From NCBI RefSeq assembly GCF_000384215.1, contig NZ_KB913032.1:9447605-9511604 (forward strand): a stretch of DNA of 64,000 nt, in the 5' to 3' direction. Both the position numbers and the translations under genes were made by a program. This document shows, piece by piece, positions 48,275-56,817 of the stretch; the stretch's first letter is position 1; the number at the start of each line of letters is the position of its first letter. This DNA comes from Amycolatopsis alba DSM 44262 (GTDB taxonomy: Bacteria > Actinomycetota > Actinomycetes > Mycobacteriales > Pseudonocardiaceae). The notes beneath the pieces are model-generated. The model worked only from the letters and a program-made list of their open reading frames with translations. It was not told the origin of the DNA and did not search any database.

Positions 48275-49369
48275 CTAAACGCGCGGGTCGGGCAGGGCGA
48301 AGCGCAGGGTGGCGGAGTCGCCGGTGACGCGTTCGGGGCGGAGCCCCACGCGGGTGGCGGTGCGGTAGAGGGAGTCGTCGCCGGGCAGGCAGACAGCGGC
48401 GAGTTCACGCTCCCCCTTGGCCATGGCGAGGACGGCCAGCCGGGTCAGCAAGGCCGTGCCGATGCCTTGACGCTGCCAGGAATCCTCGACCAGGAGCGAG
48501 ACTTCGGCCGCGCCGCCGTCGGCCGACGGGATCAGCTGGCCGAGACCGATCACGTCCCGGCCGCAGACCGCGAGCAGGCTGATCCCCCGCGGCGGCATCA
48601 GGAGCCGGTGCAGCCAGCGACGCGGCACCGTGCGCATCCCGGTGTGGTAGCGGTGGAAAAGCGTGGTCATCGAGCATCGCTGGTGCAGCGCGGACACCGC
48701 TTCCGCGTCGCCGGGGACGCCCTTCCGCAGGACGATCGCGGCGCCGTCTGGCCGGTCGAGCACGATCGGCCCGGTCACGTTGTCACGGACCGCGGCCATC
48801 AGGCCGGTGAGCGCGATCGCCCGGCTCAGTTCCAGTTCGACGAACGGCGACCACCGGCGGCGCGCGACGAACGCGGTGCCGTCCCCCGCCGGGAACACCG
48901 CCCGGTGCCCGCCCTCCGTCCGGGCCGGGTTCGCCTCGATCGACGGCACCTTCGTGACGACGTCGGCCGCGAGGACGCCGCGGAGCACTTCCTCGAGGCC
49001 GCTGGGGTCCTCGACGGCTCTCTTGACCGCGGTGAGCGTCGCGGTGGCCGGATCGACCAGTTCGGCCAGATCCGCGTCGACGACGGCGGAGCATTCGCAG
49101 CCTTCGTCGCGGATCGCGTCGACGAGCAGCTGCTTCGGCAGGCCGGTGGCGGGCCGCAGGACGATCTCGTCGAGCACGCCGCCGGGGACCGGGAGCACCG
49201 ACAGCCCGAGGATGTTGCATTCGAGGTCGGCCAGCCGGATCGCGATCCTGGCCAGGGTGCCGGGCCTGTCGTCGACGCGGATGCGGACCCGCCAGGCCGA
49301 CGCGGCCGCTGTCTCGTCACCGAGGTGGACCGGGGCGGGAAGGACTCGATAGGTCTCCATGACCTCCAC
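48275..49369 (-). CDS. ACT-GNAT amino-acid-regulated acetyltransferase
   Basis: A 364-residue fusion: an N-terminal ACT domain (about 25-95, WRVRIRVDDRPGTLARIAIRLADLECNI in pieces) and a C-terminal GNAT (about 210-350, LLVEDSWQRQGIGTALLTRLA). ACT domains bind amino acids, so acetylation is probably amino-acid controlled, as reported for a Micromonospora ACT-GNAT protein acetyltransferase. Start: GTG 49369 or ATG 49360. It is convergent with def. Substrates cannot be told from sequence. Confidence 0.85.
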   Translation of the reverse strand: MEVMETYRVLPAPVHLGDETAAASAWRVRIRVDDRPGTLARIAIRLADLECNILGLSVLPVPGGVLDEIVLRPATGLPKQLLVDAIRDEGCECSAVVDADLAELVDPATATLTAVKRAVEDPSGLEEVLRGVLAADVVTKVPSIEANPARTEGGHRAVFPAGDGTAFVARRRWSPFVELELSRAIALTGLMAAVRDNVTGPIVLDRPDGAAIVLRKGVPGDAEAVSALHQRCSMTTLFHRYHTGMRTVPRRWLHRLLMPPRGISLLAVCGRDVIGLGQLIPSADGGAAEVSLLVEDSWQRQGIGTALLTRLAVLAMAKGERELAAVCLPGDDSLYRTATRVGLRPERVTGDSATLRFALPDPRV

Positions 49370-49456
49370 GGTCCCGGCCGGTTGTTGCCTGCCAACGGCG
49401 CGGGTGTTTCGCGCAGGTCAGCGTTCGATGCCGCGGCGCAACCCGGACGAAACAAC

Positions 49457-50125
49457 TCAGCGGGGCGTGAGCACGCCGAACTCGTTGCCCTCCGGATCAG
49501 CCATCGCCTCGGCGTTCTGCCCTGTCGCGCCCAGCGCCCGCAGACGCCGGACCTCGGCCGCCCGGCTGCCGCCTCGACGCGGCGCGATCTCGAACCGCAG
49601 CCGGTTCCGGCGCCGTTTCTCCTCGCTCGTGGCGAGGAACTCGACCCACGGACCGCGGCCGTCCGGCGGCCGCAGGCCCACGATCGTCGCTTCCCGGAGG
49701 CCGATCTCCCAGCCCAGCGCGGCCGACCAGAACCGCGCGAGCCGCTCCGGGTCGAGAGCGTCGATGACGACCGACGCGATCGCACCGGTGCCCGCGTACT
49801 GCTCGCGGGGCTCGAGGACGCAGAACTCGTTGCCCTCGGGATCCGCCAGCACCACCCACGGCACCCGTTTCTCCTCCGGCGGGCCCTGGCCGACGTCGGT
49901 GTGCCGTGCGCCGAGGGACAGCGCACGGTCCACCAGCTCGGCCTGGTGTTCCGGCGATCGGCTCGCCAGATCCAGGTGCAGCCGGTTCTTGCCCTGTTTG
50001 GCCCCCGGCTCGGAGCGGAAGGCCGGTTCGAACGGGGCGTCCCAGCTGAACAGCCCTTCCCAGAAACCCGCCAGATCTCTGGGAAGGGCCGAGTCGAAGA
50101 CCAGGTTCACCAGACGTGCTGTCAC
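49457..50125 (-). CDS. Two-domain VOC (glyoxalase-like) protein
   Basis: A 222-residue protein with two VOC units: RLVNLVFDSALPRDLAGFWEGLF ... VLADPEGNEFCVL, and IASVVIDALDPERLARFWSAALG ... AMADPEGNEFGVL. The DPEGNEF motifs mark each half. I start at GTG 50125, where the VOC domain begins; a GTG ten codons upstream is possible. The enzyme class cannot be given. It is followed by a 236-base non-coding stretch (50126-50361) in which I see nothing notable. Confidence 0.8.
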   Translation of the reverse strand: MTARLVNLVFDSALPRDLAGFWEGLFSWDAPFEPAFRSEPGAKQGKNRLHLDLASRSPEHQAELVDRALSLGARHTDVGQGPPEEKRVPWVVLADPEGNEFCVLEPREQYAGTGAIASVVIDALDPERLARFWSAALGWEIGLREATIVGLRPPDGRGPWVEFLATSEEKRRRNRLRFEIAPRRGGSRAAEVRRLRALGATGQNAEAMADPEGNEFGVLTPR

Positions 50126-50361
50126 CCCGGTGAACCTAGACGGCACCACCGACACTTTTGTTCGTTTAGGTGAACCCGCGTCCGCGATCGACGTCGGCAG
50201 GGCGCTCGCCGGTCAAGCACGTCACGCTGAGCGAGCAGGGCGCCCTGCCACCGCGATAGCGGGGCCTTCGGCCGGGGCGGGTTCACGTGTTCGGTCACTT
50301 CTCTGGCACATCTTCAGCTCCGCCGACTGGCGCTGACCGGTTTGGCTTCCCCACCGACCGG

Positions 50362-51126
50362 TCATCGGGTCGCGAGCCGCAAAAGGGCCCAGAGTTGTCC
50401 CGCCATGTCCTGGTCTCCGCTGACCGTCACCGCCGTCGGACCCGCCCGGCCCCAGAGCCAGCGGTAGATCTTGTCCGGCTGCCCGGTGATCAGATCGTCC
50501 GCGCGCTGGGCCTCCTCGGCCGAGCATCGCCAGGCGACCGTTTCCGTGGGCCCCGCTCTGGCGATCCAGGTGTGGCCCGCGGTCCGCACGCCGACCGATC
50601 CGGTCTTGGTGCCGGACAGTCCCAGCAACGGCAGCCGCTGGCCGAACCAGAGCACCAGCGCCTCGTCGATGCCGTCGAGCGCCACGTCTTCGGGGATCTC
50701 CGACACCTCCCGTCCGGCCGCGTTCTCCGCGTCGATCCGGTGGATCGTCGCCTCGTGCGCCATCCGCCGCCGCCAGAACCCGTAGCTGCGGTCCGCCGGC
50801 CACCAGGTCGGCGCCAGTTCGTCCGGATCGTGCGCGGACAGTTCGGCGACCAGTTCGTCCCGGCCCTCGCGGAAGTACTCCTCCAGGGTCTGCTGCGGCC
50901 CCGGTTTGCGCTGCCAGTGCTCGGGACGGCGTCCGTCGGTGATCCAGCGGCGGGTGACCCGGTACACGCTGCCGACGTGCCTGAGCACTTCGCCGAGCGT
51001 CCAGCCTGGGCAGGTCGGGACCGGCGCGTCGGCGGACGCGGTATGCGCCACCTGAGCCATCAGCTCGGTTTCGGCGCCGATCACCTCCAGGAATCTGCTC
51101 TGGTCGATCATGGCCTGCCCGGCCAT
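50362..51126 (-). CDS. Maleylpyruvate isomerase-fold (mycothiol-dependent, DinB-like) protein
   Basis: A 254-residue protein of the DinB/MDMPI superfamily. The metal triad is complete: His50 (VLRHVG), Glu125 and His129 (HEATIH). The TCPGWTLGEVLRH start and the later SCP2-like C-terminal part (about 160-254) match mycothiol-dependent maleylpyruvate isomerases and related mycothiol transferases. GAGGGGG stands six bases before the ATG. It follows the HEPN gene by 24 bases, and that gene is under a perfect SOS box, so this protein is probably damage-induced too. Confidence 0.82.
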   Translation of the reverse strand: MAGQAMIDQSRFLEVIGAETELMAQVAHTASADAPVPTCPGWTLGEVLRHVGSVYRVTRRWITDGRRPEHWQRKPGPQQTLEEYFREGRDELVAELSAHDPDELAPTWWPADRSYGFWRRRMAHEATIHRIDAENAAGREVSEIPEDVALDGIDEALVLWFGQRLPLLGLSGTKTGSVGVRTAGHTWIARAGPTETVAWRCSAEEAQRADDLITGQPDKIYRWLWGRAGPTAVTVSGDQDMAGQLWALLRLATR

Positions 51127-51150
51127 CGGGCACCCCCTCTCTGCGGTGGC

Positions 51151-51633
51151 TCAGGCGACATACGCCGAATCACCCATCGGCAGCCCGTGCACCACCCGTC
51201 GCACCAGTTCCAGGAACACGGTGGCGGCCCGCACCAGCTCGTCCGCCATCTCGACGGTGACCTTCCCGGTGATGCCCGCCTGCGCGGCGGCCCGTGTCGC
51301 CGAGTTGGCCGCGAAGAACGCCGCCCACTCCTTCAGTTCGGGGGCGACGGAGTCGAGCAGCACCCAGCCGCTCGCCGGCCGGGCACGGCCCCGGTGCGGC
51401 CGGCCGCGGGCCTCCAGGACCGCCGCGGCGCCCCGCAGCGCGGCGAGATAGGCCCCGATGAACCGCTCCGCGGGATCGTCCTCCCGCTCTGCCTCGGCGA
51501 GCCCCCGCCTCGCCTGCGCGTACAAGGAGACCGCCGCGGGTGGTGCCGGCGGGCGCAACGACATCGGCAGGGCGGGCTGCGCGGTGCCCCCCGGCCTCTC
51601 GGCTTCGTCGGGGGACACGACCGAAACGGACAT
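51151..51633 (-). CDS. SAV_6107-family HEPN protein
   Basis: A 160-residue helical protein matching the SAV_6107 HEPN family: PPAPPAAVSLYAQARRGLAEAER, RFIGAYLAALRGAAAVLEARG, LKEWAAFFAANSATRAA and MADELVRAATVFLELVRRVV. Such proteins are found beside translesion polymerase genes in actinobacteria. A canonical R-x4-6-H ribonuclease motif is not clear. AGGAGGAGGG precedes the ATG. A TTGGAC-18-GACATT promoter with a perfect LexA box in the spacer lies about 100 bases upstream. Confidence 0.85.
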   Translation of the reverse strand: MSVSVVSPDEAERPGGTAQPALPMSLRPPAPPAAVSLYAQARRGLAEAEREDDPAERFIGAYLAALRGAAAVLEARGRPHRGRARPASGWVLLDSVAPELKEWAAFFAANSATRAAAQAGITGKVTVEMADELVRAATVFLELVRRVVHGLPMGDSAYVA

Positions 51634-51733
51634 GACGACCCTCCTCCTGTACGTGAGCGCCGGCCGGTGCCCGGCGCCGAGGCGCTTCCCCCGCCCCCGC
51701 GCCGGGCACCTACCGGTGCGCGCTCACCGAATG

Positions 51734-51749
51734 TCGAACGTCTGTTCGA
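51734..51749. promoter_or_regulatory. Perfect LexA (SOS) box upstream of the HEPN gene
   Basis: TCGAACGTCTGTTCGA equals the consensus TCGAAC-N4-GTTCGA in all twelve defined bases. On the minus strand it sits between TTGGAC and GACATT (18-base spacer), about 100 bases upstream of the HEPN start and 106 bases upstream of the divergent ybaK-like gene. Confidence 0.9.
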
Positions 51750-51854
51750 ACGAGTCCAATGTAACCCCGAACAGCCCATTTCTTCAACCCCGTAGCCGGG
51801 TGATCGCCGCATGTGGTGCGGGACACGGGATCGGCCACGTGATCTCATAGGCTC

Positions 51855-52385
51855 ATGAGCACCATCGACCAGTCCGGTCATCCCTCGGTGGCGAAGGTCG
51901 CGACCGCACTCGCCGAGGCGGGCCAGCAGGCCGCCGCCGACGGGATCCGGATCCTCCCCGCCGAAGTCCGCACGGCCGTGCAGGCCGCCGAAGCGCTCGG
52001 TGTCGAGGTCGGCGCGATCGCGAACAGCCTCGTGTTCCGCAGCCGCACCGGCGACACGGACACGGCCCTGCTCGTGTTGACTTCCGGCGCGCACCGGGCC
52101 GACACCGGGCTACTGGCTTCACTGACCGGCGCCGACAAGATAGGCAAGGCGGACGCGGATTTCGTGCGCGCGCACACCGGGCAGCCCATCGGCGGCGTCG
52201 CCCCGGTCGGTCACCCGAAGGCGTTGACCACTCTCGTCGACACCGCGTTACGCGCTCACGACGTCGTCTGGGCCGCCGCCGGGCATCCGAAGTCGGTGTA
52301 CCCCACGACGTTCGACGGCCTCGTCGCGCTGACCGGGGGCACTCCCGCGGACGTCGCGGGCGACGGGCAGGATGGGCGCCCGTGA
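51855..52385 (+). CDS. YbaK/EbsC-type aminoacyl-tRNA editing protein
   Basis: A 176-residue free-standing editing domain that hydrolyses mischarged tRNA (usually Cys- or Ala-tRNA-Pro). The catalytic-site pattern is visible: IANSLVFR, then LTSGAHRADT, the Lys in KIGKAD and the GGVAPVGHP loop. The fold covers residues about 10-165. Its stop codon overlaps the GNAT start as GTGA, so the two are coupled. Confidence 0.87.
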   Translation: MSTIDQSGHPSVAKVATALAEAGQQAAADGIRILPAEVRTAVQAAEALGVEVGAIANSLVFRSRTGDTDTALLVLTSGAHRADTGLLASLTGADKIGKADADFVRAHTGQPIGGVAPVGHPKALTTLVDTALRAHDVVWAAAGHPKSVYPTTFDGLVALTGGTPADVAGDGQDGRP

Positions 52386-52945
52386 CCGCGATGTCCTCGG
52401 AATGCACTCGTTACGTCCAGCTGTCCGCGGACGAGTTCCGCGCCCGGCTCCCCGAGGCGCTGACCATCTACGTCGACGCCATGCGCTACCCCGAGGGCAC
52501 GGCGGAACAACGCGCCCCGATGTGGCTCACGCACGCGCTGCGCGAAGGCTGGCGTTGCATGGCCGCGCTCGACGCGGACGGTGTCCTGCTCGGGCTCGCC
52601 TACGGCTACAAGGGCCGCGGCGGCCAGTGGTGGCACGAGCAGGTCCGCCACGGCCTGACCCGGCGTGACGGCCAGGCCGCCGCCGAGCACTGGATGTCCG
52701 ACTACTTCGAGCTCACCGAGATCCACGTCAGCCCCGGAAGCCAGGGGAAACGGATCGGCGAGGACCTCCTGCGACGGCTGCTCGACGGCGTGCCCAGCGC
52801 CCACGTCCTCCTTTCCACGCCGGAAGGCACCAGCCGGGCCTGGAACCTGTACCGGCGCGTCGGATTCGTCGATGTGCTGCGGGACTACCACTTCGCCGGG
52901 GATCCCCGCGCGTTCGCGATCCTCGGCCGGACACTGCCCCTCTAG
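52382..52945 (+). CDS. GNAT N-acetyltransferase
   Basis: A 187-residue acetyltransferase. Motif A reads IHVSPGSQGKRIGEDLLRRLLDG (about 118-140) and the C-terminal GTSRAWNLYRRVGFVDVLRDY has the usual acceptor-side Tyr. The start is GTG overlapping the editing gene; ATG three codons on is an alternative. Its stop shares CTAG with the stop of the convergent transporter gene. Substrate unknown; coupling suggests a modifier tied to tRNA editing. Confidence 0.85.
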   Translation: MTAMSSECTRYVQLSADEFRARLPEALTIYVDAMRYPEGTAEQRAPMWLTHALREGWRCMAALDADGVLLGLAYGYKGRGGQWWHEQVRHGLTRRDGQAAAEHWMSDYFELTEIHVSPGSQGKRIGEDLLRRLLDGVPSAHVLLSTPEGTSRAWNLYRRVGFVDVLRDYHFAGDPRAFAILGRTLPL

Positions 52946-53823
52946 GGTTTGGAGTAGGCGACGGCGAGCGCGGCGATGAGCACCGCCGCGCCGCACCACC
53001 CCACGGCGCCGAGCCGTTCCCCCAGCACGACCGTGGACAGCAGCGCGGCCGTCAACGGTTCGAGCAGGGCGGACAGCGCCGCGAGCACGGGATGCGCGCC
53101 TTCGAGACCGCGAAAGTACGCCGCGTACGCCAGCGCCGTGGGCACGACACCGAAGTAGAGGACGAGCGCGAGCACGTCGGCCTGCAGCGGCACGGCCATC
53201 CCGAACCACCACGCGGCGGGAATGAGCGCGGCACCGCCGATCAGGCAGCCGAAAGCCGTGGTGGGCAAGGGATCCAGGCCCTCGACACGGTTCGCGGTCA
53301 CCAGGGTCAGCGCGGCGAATCCGGCCGCGGCGAGGAGCGCGAAGAACACTCCGGCGACGTTGACCTTCTCCCCCGGTGTCCCTTGCAGCAACGCGAGTCC
53401 GACAAGGGACCCGGCCAGGGACACCGCCGTCCGCGCTCCGGGCAGGCGGCGGGTTTTGGCGGCCGTCGCGACGGCGAGCAGGACGGGCGCGCTGCCGATG
53501 GTGGTCATGGTCGCGACGCTCACGGAACTCAGCGAGACCGCGGCGAAATAGCTGGTCTGGAAGAGCGCGAACAGGCCGCCGACCGTCAGCAGACGGCGGC
53601 GGACCTCCGAAGTACGGGGAAGGCCGCGGAGGCCGCCGGTGAGCCAGAGGTAGCCGGTGGCGATCACGCCGCCGATGAGCAGCCGGTACGCGGCGACGCT
53701 CAGCGGATGGAGTCCCGCGCGGGAGGCGAGCAGGGATCCGGCGAGGCCGCCGGTCCCCCAGAGGACACCGGCGAGGACGAGCGCGGCCGACGATCGGGCG
53801 CGCGTGGGTACGGCAACGGACAT
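52942..53823 (-). CDS. EamA/DMT-family transporter
   Basis: A 293-residue membrane protein with ten helices made of two EamA repeats (about 10-140 and 150-290); GVLWGTGGLAGSLLAS and AAYRLLIGGVIATG in the first half, and VPTALAYAAYFRGLEG with ALSALLEPLTAALLSTVVLGE in the second. Members export amino acids or other metabolites. It ends in the CTAG shared with the GNAT gene. Confidence 0.88.
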   Translation of the reverse strand: MSVAVPTRARSSAALVLAGVLWGTGGLAGSLLASRAGLHPLSVAAYRLLIGGVIATGYLWLTGGLRGLPRTSEVRRRLLTVGGLFALFQTSYFAAVSLSSVSVATMTTIGSAPVLLAVATAAKTRRLPGARTAVSLAGSLVGLALLQGTPGEKVNVAGVFFALLAAAGFAALTLVTANRVEGLDPLPTTAFGCLIGGAALIPAAWWFGMAVPLQADVLALVLYFGVVPTALAYAAYFRGLEGAHPVLAALSALLEPLTAALLSTVVLGERLGAVGWCGAAVLIAALAVAYSKP

Positions 53824-54001
53824 GGGGAAACGCTCCTGCGTCTGTGTCGGTCGGAAGGGACGTCGACGACGCGGGGTGCTTCAGTGCAGCACGGATCGGC
53901 CGGGCGGCTGGAACGCCGCGCGGCCGGAGACACCCCGCTCAGGAGGCGGGGGGTGGGGTGACGAGAAAGATCCGGTGCACGAGGGGAACATACCGCCCGA
54001 A

Positions 54002-54056
54002 GTCCGTGAAGGCCTCCTTGAGGGACTCTGAGTCCCTCAAGGAGGCCTTCACGGAC
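54002..54056 (-). terminator. Perfect GAAGG-CCT-CCTTG-type hairpin after the DUF885 gene
   Basis: A 26-base-pair perfect stem (54002-54027 with 54031-54056, 3-base loop), ending 11 bases before the DUF885 stop codon. The loop is the shortest in the family. The rest of the 244-base gap upstream of it shows nothing. Confidence 0.8.
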
Positions 54057-54067
54057 ATACGAGGACT

Positions 54068-55753
54068 TCAGTCCAGGGACGCGAGCATTTCGCGGAGGGT
54101 GTCCAAGCCCATCCCGCCGAGCGCCAGGGCCCGCGTGTGGAACTGCTTGATGTCGAAGGCGTCGCCCTGCCGGGCACGGACCTCGTCGCGTGCGGTGAGC
54201 CAGAGGCGTTCGCCGAGCTTGTACGACGGCGCCTGCCCTGGCCAGCCCAGGTAGCGGTCGATCTCGTCGTGCACGTGGGCCGGGTCGGTGACGGTCCTGG
54301 TGAGCATGAACTCCAGGCCCAGTTCGGGCGTCCACCGCTCGCCCTCGTGGAAACCGGTGCCCGCCGGGATCTCCAGCTCCAGGTGCATGCCGATGTCGAC
54401 GATCACGCGCGCGGCACGGAACAGCTGCTCGGACAGCATGCCCAGCAGTTCACCGTCGTCGGACAGGAACCCGAGGTCCTCCATCAGCCGCTCGGAGTAC
54501 AGCGCCCAGCCCTCGGCGTGCCCGGAGGTGAACGCCAGCATCCGCTGGTACTTGTTGAGCGAGCCCGACTGGTCGACCGCGGTCGCGATCTGCAGGTGAT
54601 GGCCCGGCGCGCCCTCGTGGTAGACGGTGCTGACCTCGCGCCAGGTGGTGAACTCGTCCCGGCCCTGCGGCAGCGACCACCACATGCGGCCGGGCCGCGA
54701 GAAGTCCTCGTTCGGGCCGGTGTAGTACGCGCCGACGGTGCCGCCGGGCGGGGCGATCTTGCACTCCAGCTCCATCACCCGGTCGGAGATGTCGAAGTGC
54801 TTGCCGCGCAGCAGCTTCAGCGCGTTGTCGGACAGGTTCTGCATCCAGGCCTGGAATTCCGCCCGGCCGCGGACGACGTACTTGGGGTCGGCGTCGAGGA
54901 CGGCGGCCGCCTCGGCGAGGGTGGCGCCGGGTTTGATCCGGCCGGCGACCTCGCGCATCTCCGTTTCGATGCGGGTGAATTCGGCCCAGCCCCAGGCGTA
55001 GGCCTCGTCCAGGTCGAGGGTGGCCCCGGTGAACATCCGTGACCACAGCTTGTACACCTCGGCGCCGACGGCGTCCTTGACCGGCGCCAGCGGGGCGAGT
55101 TCGGCCCGGAGGAAACCGGCGAACTCGGCGTACGCCTCCTGCGCGATGGTGGCGGCGTGGCCGAGTTCGGTGCGAAGGCTGTCGCTGACGTCCTTCGCCC
55201 CCGAGACCAGCGTGGTGAAGTACCCGGTGTCCTCCTTGAGCCCGGCCCAGGTCTCCGCCTGCTCCGCGACCTTGCGGACCTGGCGCAACGCGGAGACGTG
55301 ACCCGCGTCGGCACCGGCGAGCAGCCCCGCCCTCAGCTGACCCAGCGCCTCGGGAAGCTTCGCCATCCGGACGGCGATCGTCGCCCAGTCCGACTCGGTC
55401 TCGGCGGGCATGAGGTCGAAGACCATCCGCAGGTTCTGCGCCGGGCTCTCGATCACGTTCAGCGACGAAAGGTCGAGGCCCGCCTCGTGGATCTCCAGCA
55501 CCAGCCCGATCCGCTCGGCGAACACCGCCTTGGCCGCGCGCTCCGCGTCGTCGGCGGGTTCGGCCGCCTCGATGTCGGCGAGCGCGCGGGCGGCGATCGC
55601 GGCCCGCGCCGCGTGCCCGGCGGGCGAGAAGTCGGTCAGCTGATCGTCGTACCCGGCGACCCCGAGGATCGTCGCCTCGACGGGGTCCGCCGCCGCGATC
55701 TCGTCGACGTACCGGTCACAGATCTGGTGCACACTTTGCGCGGTTGAAGCCAT
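54068..55753 (-). CDS. DUF885 family protein
   Basis: A 561-residue cytosolic protein of the DUF885 family, thought to be a metallopeptidase-like fold. The zinc-type motif YHEGAPGHHLQIATA (about 387-401) and the EGWALYSERLMEDLG segment are clear, and DEIDRYLGWPGQAPSYKLGERLWL follows in pieces near the C-terminus. There is no signal peptide. A GHHL/E(G)W metal-site pattern supports hydrolase activity, but substrates are unknown. Confidence 0.9.
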   Translation of the reverse strand: MASTAQSVHQICDRYVDEIAAADPVEATILGVAGYDDQLTDFSPAGHAARAAIAARALADIEAAEPADDAERAAKAVFAERIGLVLEIHEAGLDLSSLNVIESPAQNLRMVFDLMPAETESDWATIAVRMAKLPEALGQLRAGLLAGADAGHVSALRQVRKVAEQAETWAGLKEDTGYFTTLVSGAKDVSDSLRTELGHAATIAQEAYAEFAGFLRAELAPLAPVKDAVGAEVYKLWSRMFTGATLDLDEAYAWGWAEFTRIETEMREVAGRIKPGATLAEAAAVLDADPKYVVRGRAEFQAWMQNLSDNALKLLRGKHFDISDRVMELECKIAPPGGTVGAYYTGPNEDFSRPGRMWWSLPQGRDEFTTWREVSTVYHEGAPGHHLQIATAVDQSGSLNKYQRMLAFTSGHAEGWALYSERLMEDLGFLSDDGELLGMLSEQLFRAARVIVDIGMHLELEIPAGTGFHEGERWTPELGLEFMLTRTVTDPAHVHDEIDRYLGWPGQAPSYKLGERLWLTARDEVRARQGDAFDIKQFHTRALALGGMGLDTLREMLASLD

Positions 55754-55795
55754 GCGGCGAACGCTACCCGGACCGCGGGCGCCTTCGGTACGGAG

Positions 55796-56689
55796 TTACG
55801 CGCGAGCCGGGACCAGGCCGAGCCTGCTGACCACCTCACGCGTGGCCTTGGACCGGTTGAACGTGTAGAAGTGCAGGTCGGGGACGCCTTCGGCGATGAG
55901 CCGTTCGCACAGTTCGGTGACCGCGTCGATTCCCGCCGCGCGGAAGGCCTTCGGGTCATCGGCCAGCGGTTCGAGCCGGTCCAGCAGCCGCCGCGGGGCG
56001 GGCGCGCCGGACAGCTTGATCGACGTGTGCAGCGTCCGCAGCGTGGTCAGCGGCATGATGCCGGGGATGACCAGCGCCTCGCAGCCGGTGGCCGCCACCC
56101 GGTCCCGCAGGCGGAGGAAGTCTTCCGGTTCGAAGAACAGCTGCGCGATCGCGAAATCCGCGCCCGCGCGGAGCTTGCGCACCAGGTACTCGGTGTCGGC
56201 TTCGAGGTTCGCCGACCTCGGGTGGCCGTACGGGAAGGCCGAGACGCCGACGCAGAAGTCGCCGAGGGAACGCACCAGTTCGACGAGTTCCTCGGCGTAG
56301 TTGAGCCCGTTCGGATGCGGGACCCAGTCGCCGTAGACGTCGCCAGGCGGGTCGCCCCGCAGCGCGAGGATGTTCCGCACGCCGACGGCGGCGTACCAGC
56401 CGATGACGTTGCGCAGTTCCGCGACCGAGTGGTTCACCGCGGTGAGGTGCGCCATCGGCACCAGCGTGGTTTCGGTGGCGACGCGGGCGATGCTGCGGAT
56501 CGTGCCGTCCCGGCTGGAGCCGCCGGCGCCGTAGGTGATCGACATGTACGCCGGGTCCAGTGGCTCGAGTTCCCGGATCGACTTCCACAGCACGGCCTCG
56601 TCCGCCGTGTCGCGAGGCGGGAAGAACTCGATGGAGAACACGGGACCATCACCCTGCAACCGCTCGACCACGGACGTCATACCGCTCAT
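55796..56689 (-). CDS. metF: Methylenetetrahydrofolate reductase
   Basis: A 297-residue MetF, an FAD enzyme that makes 5-methyltetrahydrofolate for methionine synthesis. The TIM-barrel signatures are SIEFFPPRD, SITYGAGGSSRDGTI, LALRGDPPGD and GADFAIAQLFFEPEDFLRL with IPGIMPLTT. The length is typical of the bacterial single-domain form. It lies 42 bases upstream of the DUF885 gene on the same strand. Confidence 0.95.
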   Translation of the reverse strand: MSGMTSVVERLQGDGPVFSIEFFPPRDTADEAVLWKSIRELEPLDPAYMSITYGAGGSSRDGTIRSIARVATETTLVPMAHLTAVNHSVAELRNVIGWYAAVGVRNILALRGDPPGDVYGDWVPHPNGLNYAEELVELVRSLGDFCVGVSAFPYGHPRSANLEADTEYLVRKLRAGADFAIAQLFFEPEDFLRLRDRVAATGCEALVIPGIMPLTTLRTLHTSIKLSGAPAPRRLLDRLEPLADDPKAFRAAGIDAVTELCERLIAEGVPDLHFYTFNRSKATREVVSRLGLVPARA

Positions 56690-56817
56690 GTTAAGGGGGA
56701 AAGTCCGCTTGCTGGGAGCCCCCTCTCAGGCTATGGGCGTGCCGCTTCAGCCGCTCACGAGCGGTTGCCGAGTGGCGCCCGCCTGGGGAGACTCGGGGGC
56801 GAGCACAAGGAGCCGTC

